Part shown: one piece after another, positions 17,183 to 26,800 of the stretch
Layout of the letters: every line of letters starts with the position of its first letter
Position numbering within the stretch: the first letter of the stretch is position 1
From: Anaerococcus sp. Marseille-Q5996
Lineage (GTDB): Bacteria; Bacillota; Clostridia; Tissierellales; Peptoniphilaceae
Assembly (NCBI RefSeq): GCF_946893725.1
Contig: NZ_CAMPPE010000003.1
Span: 186,001-250,000 of the forward strand
Length of the DNA: 64,000 nt
Direction: 5' to 3'
Notes under the pieces: model-generated
What the model saw: only the letters and a program-made list of their open reading frames with translations
Told to the model about the DNA's origin: nothing
Databases searched by the model: none
Made by a program: the position numbers and the translations under genes

Positions 17183-17287
17183 ATTTTCTCCTTAAAACCA
17201 TTATACCAGGAAATTCGATTGCTATAAATCGCTGAGTTTTATATAATAAATTATAATAAATAAGGAATATAAAATAAGGAGTTCATA

Positions 17288-17751
17288 ATGAATTATATAC
17301 AATTAAACGAAAATATTCACAAAGAAGTAAAGGATTTAATCGAAAAGGTGAAGTCTTCTACAGCTAGGACAAAAGAAAATGCCTTTTATGAATTATATGC
17401 ACTTTTAGCAGGCCACCACGAGGCTGAAGAAAAAGTAATTTTTCCAAAAGCACTTGAAAATGTGAAAAACAAGATGATAAAGACACAACATTAGAAATGC
17501 CAGAAGAACATTCTTTACTCATGTTTCAATTAGGAGTTTTAAATAATACTCCCTTTGATAATGAAACATGGGATGCAAAATTTAGTGTACTTGAAGAAGT
17601 AGGTACCCACCACATGGATGAAGAGGAAGAAGAATTTGCAAAAGTAGCTAAAAAATTATTTACTGAGCAAGAATTGGAAGAGTTAGGCGATCAAGTAGAA
17701 AAAGAAATGAATGCCATCAAAAAAGAATGGATAGATAAACTTAAAAAGTAA
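17288..17751 (+). pseudogene. Hemerythrin HHE-domain protein, split by a frameshift
   Basis: Two adjacent frames together make one hemerythrin: 17288-17494 (68 residues) and 17497-17751 (84 residues). The first holds His in 'NIHKEV' and 'HHEAEEKVIFP'; the second holds 'PEEHSLL' and 'THHMDEEEEEF'. The di-iron ligands are thus shared out, and neither half can fold alone. Translating the second frame upstream gives CEKQDDKDTTLE before 'MPEEHS', so the break lies near 17455-17470. One lost base restores the frame, most simply in the A-run of 'GAAAATG' at about 17456-17461. It could be a true mutation, a sequencing error at a homopolymer, or less likely a -1 slip at GAAAAAC (17464-17470). Intact, it would bind oxygen, NO or iron. 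Confidence 0.8.
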
Positions 17752-17776
17752 AAAAAGATAAATTTAGTCTTTTTAT
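17749..17776 (+). terminator. Weak terminator after the hemerythrin gene
   Basis: AAAAAGA pairs with TCTTTTT around a nine-base AT loop. The stem contains one G-C pair only. Confidence 0.4.
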
Positions 17777-17813
17777 TTTGTAAGTATTTTAGCATTATTT
17801 AACATACATTACA

Positions 17814-17842
17814 TTGACTTTTTATAAAAAATATCTTATTAT
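17814..17842 (+). promoter_or_regulatory. Promoter of the DUF969-DUF979-pcp operon
   Basis: TTGACT (17814-17819), 17-base spacer, TATTAT (17837-17842), 28 bases before the start codon. Confidence 0.7.
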
Positions 17843-17869
17843 TATACAATATTCAATAGGAGGATTTAT

Positions 17870-18535
17870 ATGGAATATTTAAAACTTATAGGTATTCTGA
17901 TAATTGTACTTGGATTTATTTTCAAATTAAATATCGTATTTACAGTTATATTATCAGGATTTGTCACAGCTATGGTTGCTGGAATTTCTATCCCAGAATT
18001 TCTAACCATACTTGGCGAAAATTTTGTAAATCAAAGAATAGTAACTCTATTTATCATAACCCTACCAGTAATTGGTTTATCTGAACAATTTGGTTTAAAG
18101 CAATCGGCAGAAAAATTAGTTAAAAAACGAGAAAATCTATCAGCAGGTGCTTTATTCAGCGTTTACTTAGTCTTTAGGGAACTAGCAGGATTCTTATCTA
18201 TGAGAATCTATGGTCTAGTGCAATTTGTAAGACCAATCATTTTCCCAATGGCAGAAGCAGCAGTTGAAAAACAAAATGGAAAGTTAACTCCAGAACAAAG
18301 CGAAAAATTAAAAGCACGTGCTACATCCATGGAAAACTTTGGTAACTTCTTTGCCCAAAATACTTTTATTGGTGCAGGTGGCGTACTTTTAATTACCGGT
18401 CAAATGGAATCATTAGGTTATCCAGTGACAAATGCAGACATTGCATCAAAATCCCTACCAATTGCCTTAATTTGTTTAGTACTTGGAGTTATTAAAAATA
18501 TAATTGATGATAGAAAATTAAAGGAGGCTAAATAA
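17870..18535 (+). CDS. DUF969 membrane protein
   Basis: Integral membrane protein of 221 residues, about six segments. The family blocks 'QRIVTLFIITLPVIGLSEQFGLKQSAEKLV' and 'ATSMENFGNFFAQNTFIGAGGVLLI' are clear. DUF969 and DUF979 proteins occur as a pair and next to pyroglutamyl peptidase, which suggests a two-part carrier for pyroglutamate or small peptides; this is inference from context. AGGAGG precedes the ATG, and the stop overlaps the DUF979 start by one base. Confidence 0.93.
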   Translation: MEYLKLIGILIIVLGFIFKLNIVFTVILSGFVTAMVAGISIPEFLTILGENFVNQRIVTLFIITLPVIGLSEQFGLKQSAEKLVKKRENLSAGALFSVYLVFRELAGFLSMRIYGLVQFVRPIIFPMAEAAVEKQNGKLTPEQSEKLKARATSMENFGNFFAQNTFIGAGGVLLITGQMESLGYPVTNADIASKSLPIALICLVLGVIKNIIDDRKLKEAK

Positions 18536-19482
18536 TGCAAACAATATTTGGAATTCCAACAGCAGACTTTTTCCCAATGTTCTTAGAATTTATATTTGTA
18601 TTAATAGGCCTACAATTTTTCTTTACAGCATTTAGGGTAGCAAGATCAGAAGATGGTGAAAAGAAATTTACAACAGTATTGTTCTGGCTTATCCTAGGTA
18701 CACTTTTTGCCTTTGGAAAATTGATACCATCTATGGTTTCTGGAATATTAGTAGTAATCATTGGAATTATTTCACTTATGAATGGAATCATGGTAAAAGG
18801 TGCCATCGTTAATGATCAAAGAGTAGAAGTAGAAGGCTCAGACAGACTTGGAAACAAAATATTTATCCCAGTTATAGTTATGGCAGTCCTTGCAATTATC
18901 CTTGCAAAACTTATCCCAGATTCTTCATCATCTATCCTTGGTTTTACAGCAATAGTTGCAATTATTGTTGTAATGATAATGACCAAATCAGGCTTTGGTG
19001 ATATGATGAAACAATCTGATAGAATGGTTCAACAAGTAGGGGCGGTTGCAATTTTACCACAACTTTTAGCAGCCCTAGGAGCTATCTTTGCAGCAGCAGG
19101 TGTTGGTGATGTTATTGCATCTATAATAGGTGGTATGATACCAACAGTAAATCCATGGACAGGATCTATAGCTTATGTACTAGGTATGGTAATATTTACA
19201 GCAATTATGGGTAATGCCTTTGCAGCCTTTACTGTAATTACAGCAGGAATTGGTGTTCCATTTGTAATAGCCCAAGGAGCAGATCCGGCAATTGCTGCAG
19301 CACTCGCCATGACAGCAGGATATTGTGGTACACTTATGACACCAATGGCTGGTAACTTTAACGTACTTCCAGTAGGATTATTAGATATGAAAGATAGAAA
19401 TGGGGTAATAAAAGAACAAGCACCATTCTCAATATTGATGATAATTGCCCACATACTATTAATGAGATTTTGGGCGTTTTAG
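18535..19482 (+). CDS. DUF979 membrane protein
   Basis: Partner of the DUF969 protein, 315 residues with about nine membrane segments. Characteristic text: 'FFPMFLEFIFVLIGLQFFFTAFR', 'AVAILPQLLAALGAIFAAAGVGDVIASIIGG', and the C-terminal 'MTAGYCGTLMTPMAGNFNVLPVGLLDMKDRNGVIK'. The glycine- and alanine-rich loops resemble ion-coupled carriers of the GntP/CitM type. Coupled to DUF969 (TAATG) and followed 9 bases later by pcp with its own GGAGG site, so the three act together. Confidence 0.93.
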   Translation: MQTIFGIPTADFFPMFLEFIFVLIGLQFFFTAFRVARSEDGEKKFTTVLFWLILGTLFAFGKLIPSMVSGILVVIIGIISLMNGIMVKGAIVNDQRVEVEGSDRLGNKIFIPVIVMAVLAIILAKLIPDSSSSILGFTAIVAIIVVMIMTKSGFGDMMKQSDRMVQQVGAVAILPQLLAALGAIFAAAGVGDVIASIIGGMIPTVNPWTGSIAYVLGMVIFTAIMGNAFAAFTVITAGIGVPFVIAQGADPAIAAALAMTAGYCGTLMTPMAGNFNVLPVGLLDMKDRNGVIKEQAPFSILMIIAHILLMRFWAF

Positions 19483-19491
19483 GAGGAATAA

Positions 19492-20136
19492 ATGAAAATT
19501 TTAGTAACAGGATTTGACCCATTTGGTGGAGAACCAACAAATCCAGCTATAGAATCAGTAAAAAGAATAGATGACAATATCGAGGGAGCAGAAATAATTA
19601 AACTTGAAATACCAACAGTATTTCATAAAGCTGCAGATGTTGTTGAAGAAAAAATCAAAGAAGTAAAGCCAGATGTAGTTTTATCAATCGGCCAAGCAGG
19701 TGGTAGATATGGTATTACAGTAGAAAGAGTAGCAATAAACCAAGATGACGCTCGTATAGAAGATAACGAAGGTAAACAACCAATTGATGTAGTTATCAGA
19801 GAAGATGGTGCTCCAGCATATTTCTCAACCCTACCAATCAAAGCAATGGTAGAAGAAATCAAAAAAGAAAACCTACCAGCAAGTGTATCAAACACAGCAG
19901 GTACCTTTGTTTGTAACCACATAATGTATCAAGATTTATACTTGGCAGAAAAATATGGAAATATAAAAGCAGGATTTATCCACGTACCATTTTTAACAGA
20001 ACAAGTAGTAGATAAAAAAGATACTGCATCAATGAGCCTTGAAGATATTGTAAAAGGTCTAAATGCAGCTATTCGTGCAATAGTAAAATATAACGATAAA
20101 GAAGACCTAAGCGTAACAGGCGGAGCAACCCACTAA
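19492..20136 (+). CDS. pcp: Pyroglutamyl-peptidase I
   Basis: Cysteine peptidase that removes N-terminal pyroglutamate (5-oxoproline) from peptides. The 214 residues match the family length, with '[14 protein letters not shown]' at the start, 'LSIGQAGGR', and the catalytic triad Glu79, Cys141 (NTAGTFVCN) and His164 (FIHVPF). It is the last gene of the DUF969-DUF979 operon, which fits a task in importing and salvaging pyroglutamyl peptides. A strong terminator follows. Confidence 0.97.
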   Translation: MKILVTGFDPFGGEPTNPAIESVKRIDDNIEGAEIIKLEIPTVFHKAADVVEEKIKEVKPDVVLSIGQAGGRYGITVERVAINQDDARIEDNEGKQPIDVVIREDGAPAYFSTLPIKAMVEEIKKENLPASVSNTAGTFVCNHIMYQDLYLAEKYGNIKAGFIHVPFLTEQVVDKKDTASMSLEDIVKGLNAAIRAIVKYNDKEDLSVTGGATH

Positions 20137-20137
20137 A

Positions 20138-20164
20138 ATAAAAGACCCCTTAGGGGTCTTTTAA
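20138..20164 (+). terminator. Terminator after pcp
   Basis: AAAAGACCCC pairs with GGGGTCTTTT around a very short loop: a strong GC-rich stem with flanking A/T runs. Confidence 0.92.
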
Positions 20165-20213
20165 AATACAAAAATAGGGGTATATTTTATAAAAGATATA
20201 AAGGAGCATCAAT

Positions 20214-20459
20214 ATGGAAAACAATAAAGAAAAATTAGTATATGAAACAGATGATTTAGAAAAAGAAGACAAAGTAAATTACGAAAAAACAAATGAAGAG
20301 ATTGAAAAGATTAAAGAATATCAAGAGTCAATCGTAGAAGACGTACCAATGAGTAACGGTGAAAACTGTGGAATAGTAGAATTTGAAGGCCAAAGAATAA
20401 ACACCTGCAAAGGCGAAAAAATAGTTAAAAACGGATACGAAAATCCAGACAAACGTTAA
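20214..20459 (+). CDS. Small acidic hypothetical protein
   Basis: Unrecognised 81-residue soluble protein. The N-terminal half is charged and helical (Glu/Lys-rich, about 1-45). The C-terminal half has 'GENCGIVEFEGQRINTCKGEKIV', with two cysteines about 14 residues apart that could pair or bind metal. The ribosome site AAAGGAG lies 8 bases before the ATG, so translation is credible. It sits alone between the pcp terminator and a hairpin at 20621. Confidence 0.7.
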   Translation: MENNKEKLVYETDDLEKEDKVNYEKTNEEIEKIKEYQESIVEDVPMSNGENCGIVEFEGQRINTCKGEKIVKNGYENPDKR

Positions 20460-20620
20460 TAATATTTGTAGGAAATTAAAATATAAATGCTAGGAATATG
20501 TGACATAAACTTCTAAATACATGCACCATGACAAACATTTATATGTAATAAACTATGCCAGCAAAAATAATATTACTACCATATCCTAGTAAAGAATAAT
20601 TAAATGATAAATTATTTTAA

Positions 20621-20650
20621 GAAACTAGAATGAAAGTTCTAGTTTTTTTT
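20621..20650 (+). terminator. Terminator in the region before the G5 protein gene
   Basis: AAACTAGAA pairs with TTCTAGTTT around a six-base loop, then a run of T. It may end the transcript of the gene at 20214, 160 bases upstream, or insulate the large surface-protein gene. Confidence 0.75.
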
Positions 20651-20709
20651 ATCCTCTAATTTGAGTACATATGAATTATAAAGAAATTATGAATTTTTGA
20701 AAAACCTAG

Positions 20710-20715
20710 TATAAT
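20710..20715 (+). promoter_or_regulatory. Probable -10 box of the G5 surface-protein gene
   Basis: TATAAT with no good -35 at normal distance; TTATGA at an 18-base spacing is the nearest. It would give an untranslated leader of about 90 bases. Confidence 0.5.
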
Positions 20716-20813
20716 ACTAATAATTATATTAATGTAACTCATATTAAATAATAAAATCTCAATTAATACGATTCTATAAAAAAAAACCAGGTGTAAAGCC
20801 GGAAAGGAAAGCC

Positions 20814-23800
20814 ATGCCAAAGAAGAAAAACAAAAATAAGTTTATAATAGGTCTATCATCTACCATGCTAGGTGCATTGATGATAGCATCAGCTCCAGAT
20901 GCTCACGCTGCTGAAGCTACAAATATAGTTTATGAAATCAATGAAAATGCTGATTTTATTGAGCCTACAACTACTGAAGAAGATAGCGGATATAGCACTA
21001 ATGACACTACTGCTGAAGAAGAATCCACCAGCGAAGAAACTACATTGGTAGAAGAATCATCAAAAAGTGAAAATTTAATAGATTCAGAAGCTGATGCCCT
21101 AAATCTTGAAGACTCAGCAGAAGAGGCCAATACTCAAAAAGTTAGCAACGAAAATAATGAGGAATTTACAGATAAAACTGACCCAGTGGATGAGTCAATT
21201 GAAACCTCATCTGATACTAGTGATGACCTTATTAACCAAGATCCCGAAGAAAAGAGTCAATCCATTGATTCAAACCGAAGTGCTGCAGAAACTGATTTTG
21301 CTACAGCAACGGATGCAGTTGACAAATCCAATACAGAAGATAATACAAATGCTCTGAAAGATATACCAGCAGACAATGAAGCCATAAAGGAATCTGAATC
21401 TGGAGATAGTCCAGAAGACTCTTCAGTGGAAGGGGGACTTAAAAAAGACACAGAGGCAGGTGACGACCCACTATTAGAAGAAGACGATAAGCTTCCTAAA
21501 ACATCTGAAGGTGCACAATTGCCATCAGAAGAAGGTGCAGAAGTTTTAGCTGAAAAAAAACTAGAAATTTCAGAAGAAAAGACACCTCAAGCCCAACAAG
21601 CCGGGGAAGGCGAAGAAGCAACTGAACCAAATTATGCCGAAGACGAAAAGAAGATCAAAGACTATAGTGGCGAAGAACGCTATCGTTCAACCGAGATGGA
21701 ACAAGGTAATGGCACAGCTGCCAACTTTATTCCACCTGATGAAATGAATGAATTTGTAGATGGTTACCGCTATCATAGCTCAGAACCGTCTGCAGCAAGT
21801 GAAGACAAGACCCAATGGGGAGTCGAGATTGAAATCGACAAGGAAAAAGGTCAAAGAACATACACTGACTTTTATTTTACCAATACTGGTAATATGGGAG
21901 GAGTGCTTGATACCGGTAATGTTTCTGCTAATGAAGCAGGTGATAAAATTGCTGGAGGAGAGAAAGATCCAAATTATAAGGCTACATCTGAGATAAAAAT
22001 AGACGGAAGAAGAGATCAGAGGAACTTAAATCTCTATGCCACTGAAGATGATATAAAACATATAAATAACATAGATAATACCAACACAACAATGGCTTGG
22101 CAAGGTAAGTATAAAAAAGACCACTATGTTAAACCTAATGCTACTGAGGGAGCCAGTGCTCAATTTAGTTTCACAGTCAACCCTTGGCCAAATGAGAACG
22201 ACAAGCTTAGCCTTATCAAACTAAACGGAAGTCATGACCAAAAAGAATTTGTCCAAGGCCAAACTATTACAACTGGAGTCAAGGTTGAAAACCTAGATGA
22301 CAATGCTAGGGAAAGACTTGTAGGCCAAGTCTACAATCCTATTACAGGTGAAGTTGTCAAAGGAGCTAAAGCCTATATTGATGAAAATGACAATGTAGTA
22401 GTCAAAATGCCTGATGGTGCCCTAAAGAAAGACGCTAATGGCAAGACTGTTATCAATGAAGATTCTATCTTCAATACACCTGAATACAAGAATCTTCAAA
22501 ATCTAGAAGTCAAATTCTTTGCCCGTCCAAGAACGGCAGAAGAATTTAAAGCTATAGTTGAGGGTAATGGCAATGGCTATTACACAGAAACAGGTGCCGG
22601 CACAGCTACAATTAACCACAATGGTAAAGATGTTGTAATTGACAAGCAAGGCATCGACCGTTACGACCACTATAACCTTATCGGTGACTTCAAGCTAAAC
22701 CTAGATGACACACGCTACTATGACCAAGACTTTAAAGATCAAGAAGGAAAAAAACTTGATGACCATACTTCTACAAAGGTATTTCCCGGTAATGACTTTA
22801 GTGTCGAGATACAAGATCCGGCAGAAACTGGTGGAACTCAAAAAACTGGTGGAGAGATGGACGGCGCTTATAGTCGTGGAGAAGCATCAGGTAAACTAAA
22901 AGAAGAATTCCTTGATATAGCCAACAAGCAAATTGCTGATGATTTGGGAGTTGATTATGATGAATTTATCACAAGCGAGGATTACGCAGACAAACGCTGG
23001 ATAGTTGATGGTAAGTCTGACAATATTTCAAAGTTTACAATAAGAGCTCCAAAACAAGCTAAGGCCGGGGACTTCTTAGCCCTACCTGTTGAATACACTT
23101 ATACAAATGGATCTACAGACACCCACTGGTTCCACTTTGTTGTCCAAGAAACCAACAACAATAGACCGGAATACCTGGCAGAGGTAGGACCACAAGGAAA
23201 TACCTTAGTCAATAAGCCAATCATTACAAAAAGTGAAGAGGACTTAAAGAAAAACCAACCTCAGTCCTACGAACTTATTGGAAATACCTTTAAGGACAAC
23301 AAGGGAAATGTTTGGAATGTATCTATTGACCAAGAAACAGGTGCTGTAACAGCGACTCTTCCAACAAATCTTCCTGATGGAAAGGAAATAAATGGAGGGG
23401 AAAAATTAACTGTTCCTGTTAAAGTAAAATATACTGACCAAACGACAGGTGAAGAAAAAACTGAAGAAATCAAAGCTCAATTTATTGCCACAAAGCAACA
23501 TAAGACTTTAACCAATGAAACAAAGACATCTGAAATACCTTATGAAACAGAGGTCGTATACGACGAAAATCTTCCAGAAGGTCACTTCCAAGAAACACAA
23601 GCTGGTCAAAAGGGAGAACTAAAGATAACTTTCGTCCAAGATACCCTAAATGGTAAAAAAGGTATTTTCCAACAAGATGGAACTTTTAAAGAAGGCGAAA
23701 GCAAAATTGAAGCAGTAGTTACTAAGGAAGCGACACCAAGAATTATAAAAATTGGTACAAAACCTGCTTCAACTACAGTAGAAATTCCATTTGATACAGA

Positions 23801-26800
23801 ATATGTTCCTGATAACACATTGGATGTAGGAAAAACCGAACTTATTAATGATGGTGAAAAGGGTGAAGTGACCATCACCACAACAAGAAATGAAGATGGA
23901 ACAATTACTGTAAATAAAAATGTTACTAAAGATGCAAAAAATAAGAAGGTCAAAATCGGTACCAAGACTCAAGGTCAAATTGTCGATACAGACAAGATTC
24001 CATTTGGATACAAGGTAGAATTTGATCCTGACTTCTACAAAAATTATCCAGACGCTACTGAAAACTACAAGATTGTAACTCCAGGAAAAGAAGGAGAAAA
24101 CACAAAGACTTGGACTATTGTCAATTCAGAAAAAGTTGGCGATCCAGAAGTTAAAATAACAGATCCAGTAGACGCTGTAATTAAAGTTGGTCAAAAAGCC
24201 TACAATGGTACCGTTACAAATACAGTTACAAAAGAAATTCCATATACTGTAAAGGTAGTAAAAAATCCGGAACTAGAAGCAGGCAAATCCAATGTTAAGC
24301 AAAAAGGTGTTGCCGGTTCAAGAACTTATGAATACACTGGTGAGATTGTAAATGGAAACTTAAAAGAAGGTTCTACATTTACAGAAAAAGAACTTACTGA
24401 TAAGTATGTTGCACCAAAAGAAGAGATAATCGAAATTGGTACAAAGCCAGCTGAAAATAGTAAAACTATTGATAGTGATGTTGAAGTGGATGTTGATATT
24501 ATCTATGATCCAACAATAGACAAGGGAGTAGTAAACATAGGAGATCTCAAACCTGGAACCGTAACAACTGTAGTTAAGAATGAATATGATCCAGAAACAG
24601 GAGAAATCAAAACTACAGAAGATACTGTTGTTACAAACCCATCAAGGAAAGTAGTTATTGGGACAAAAGATCTTACAGCATCTTATACAGAAGAAGATAA
24701 TGAAATAATTCCATTTAAGACTGAAATAGAATTTGATCCTAATTTAGAAGCTGGGAAACGAGAAACTAAACAAGTAGGTATTGACGGAGTAAGGACTACA
24801 AAAACTGATGTAAAGGTAGTAAATGGTGTAGTTACAAAGGGAAATCCAGTAGTAACAGAGTCTCAACCTCAAAATCAAATTATCAGAGTTGGTACAATGA
24901 CTGAAGGTAAGCACTCACACGAAGAAAAGATTCCGTTTAAGTATGAAATCGAATATGATTCCAACTTAAAGGCTGGAGAATATGTAGTAGATGTTGAGGG
25001 CAAAGAAGGCTCAAGAACTACTGAATGGACTATAAAGAATTCTGAAGTAGTTAAAGACTCTGCAAGTGTAACTAAAGAAGAAAAGCCTGTTAATGCACAA
25101 ATAAGAGTTGGAAAGAAAGACTTTACAGGAAATGTAAGCCACGAAGTGACAGAGGAAATTCCTTACGATGTAAAAGTAATTGAAGATCCAAATATGATAG
25201 CCGGCACAAGTGAGATTGTGACACAAGGTGTTGCAGGTTCTAAGACAACAAAATACACTCAAGCAGTCAAAAACGGCGAAGCTGATGGCGAACTTACTTC
25301 TGAAGTAACATCAACAACAAATCCTACTCAACAGGTAATTAAAGTTGGTACAAAACCAGCTGAAAATAATAAAGACTATTCAAAAGACGTAAATGTTAAA
25401 GTTGAATATGTTTACGACGAAAATTTAGACAAGGGTGTAGTCAAGGTTGGCGATCTAACCAAGGGCAAGGTAGAAATAAAGACTGTCAACAAATACGATC
25501 CAAAGACAGGGGAAGTAACAACTACTGAAGAAGAAAAAGTCACAGAAGCTACTCAAAAGATTATTGTAGGTACAAAAGACTTTACAGGAACTTACAAGTA
25601 CGATAAAACTTGTCCGATTCCATTTGAAGTAACAATTACGGAAGATCCAAATCTTGCTAAAGGTGAAAAAGTAGTTGATCAAGAAGGCCAAGCTGGCTCT
25701 AAGACAACTTATTATGAACAAGATATTAAAAATGGTCAACCAGATGGAGATCCAAAGAAACTAAACGAAAAAATAAACTCTCAACCTAAGAACCATATTG
25801 TCCGCATAGGTACAAAAGTTTCAGAAAGCTCAACAGTAAAAACTGTAGATAGAGAAATACCTTTTGAAACAGAATATATTTATGACGATACTATGGATGC
25901 AGGAAGTGAAAAAGTAGAAAGCGAAGGCAAAGTCGGTAAAGAAAAAGTAACCATTACTACAAAAATTACTGACGGTACCGGAGAAACTTCTGAAGAAACT
26001 AAGACTATCACAGAAAAAGAAGACAGGGTAGTTAGAATTGGTACAAAACCAGTTACTAAAGAAACTGAACTTCCTTCAAATACTGAATACCGCTACAATC
26101 CAGAACTTCCTGCTGGTGAAACTAAGGTTGTTGAAGAGGGAACGCCAGGTAAGTTAACCTATACCACAAGTTTCAACAAGGAAACTGGTAAGCTTGAAGT
26201 AACAGAAGAAAGAACTGAACCTACAAATAAGGTCGTAGAATATGGGTCTAAGACAGAAGGAACAGTAACTGTAGAAAGTGACATACCTTTTGAAGTAGAA
26301 ATCCAAGAAGATCCAGAATTAGAAGCTGGTACAACTAAAGTTGTTCAAGAAGGTGCGTTAGGTAAAAAGGAAACTACTATTACTATAGAAAATAGTAAGG
26401 AAGTTTCTAGGGAGGATAAGACAATAGCAGAGCCAACTAAGAAAATAATCAAAGTTGGAACCAAAAATGTCTGCGAAATCCCACCAGTAGATCCAACTGA
26501 TCCAACTGATCCGACCGACCCAACCGAACCTACAGATCCGGAAGAGCCAGGCGAAGAAGATCCGACAGATCCGCAAGACCCAGGTGAAGAAAATCCAACG
26601 GACCCAACCGAACCTACAGATCCGACAGATCCAACAAAACCTGAAGAACCAGGCAAACCAAACGAACCAGGTACTCCAGGAGAGACTACAGAAGATCCAG
26701 GTAAATCAAACGAATCAGATACTCCAGGAGAAACTCCAGAAGAGCCAGGTAAGCCAAACGAACCAGGTATTCCAGGCGAAGATCCAAAACCAGAAGATCC

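Larger units (their letters stand above)
20460..20813. other. AT-rich intergenic region before the G5 surface protein
   Basis: No coding frame of useful size. It holds a hairpin terminator at 20621-20650 and a TATAAT at 20710-20715 that likely serves the following gene. The part from 20480 to 20600 shows nothing I can identify. Confidence 0.6.

Noticed and set aside
17464-17470. Programmed -1 frameshift at GAAAAAC in the hemerythrin gene
   Set aside because: The heptamer is not a full X-XXY-YYZ slip site and I see no stimulating stem; mutation or sequencing error is simpler. Kept only as an alternative.
23505-26475. CRISPR-like or satellite repeat array
   Set aside because: The periodicity is that of coding G5 repeats of variable sequence and length in one open frame; no identical short repeats with spacers.
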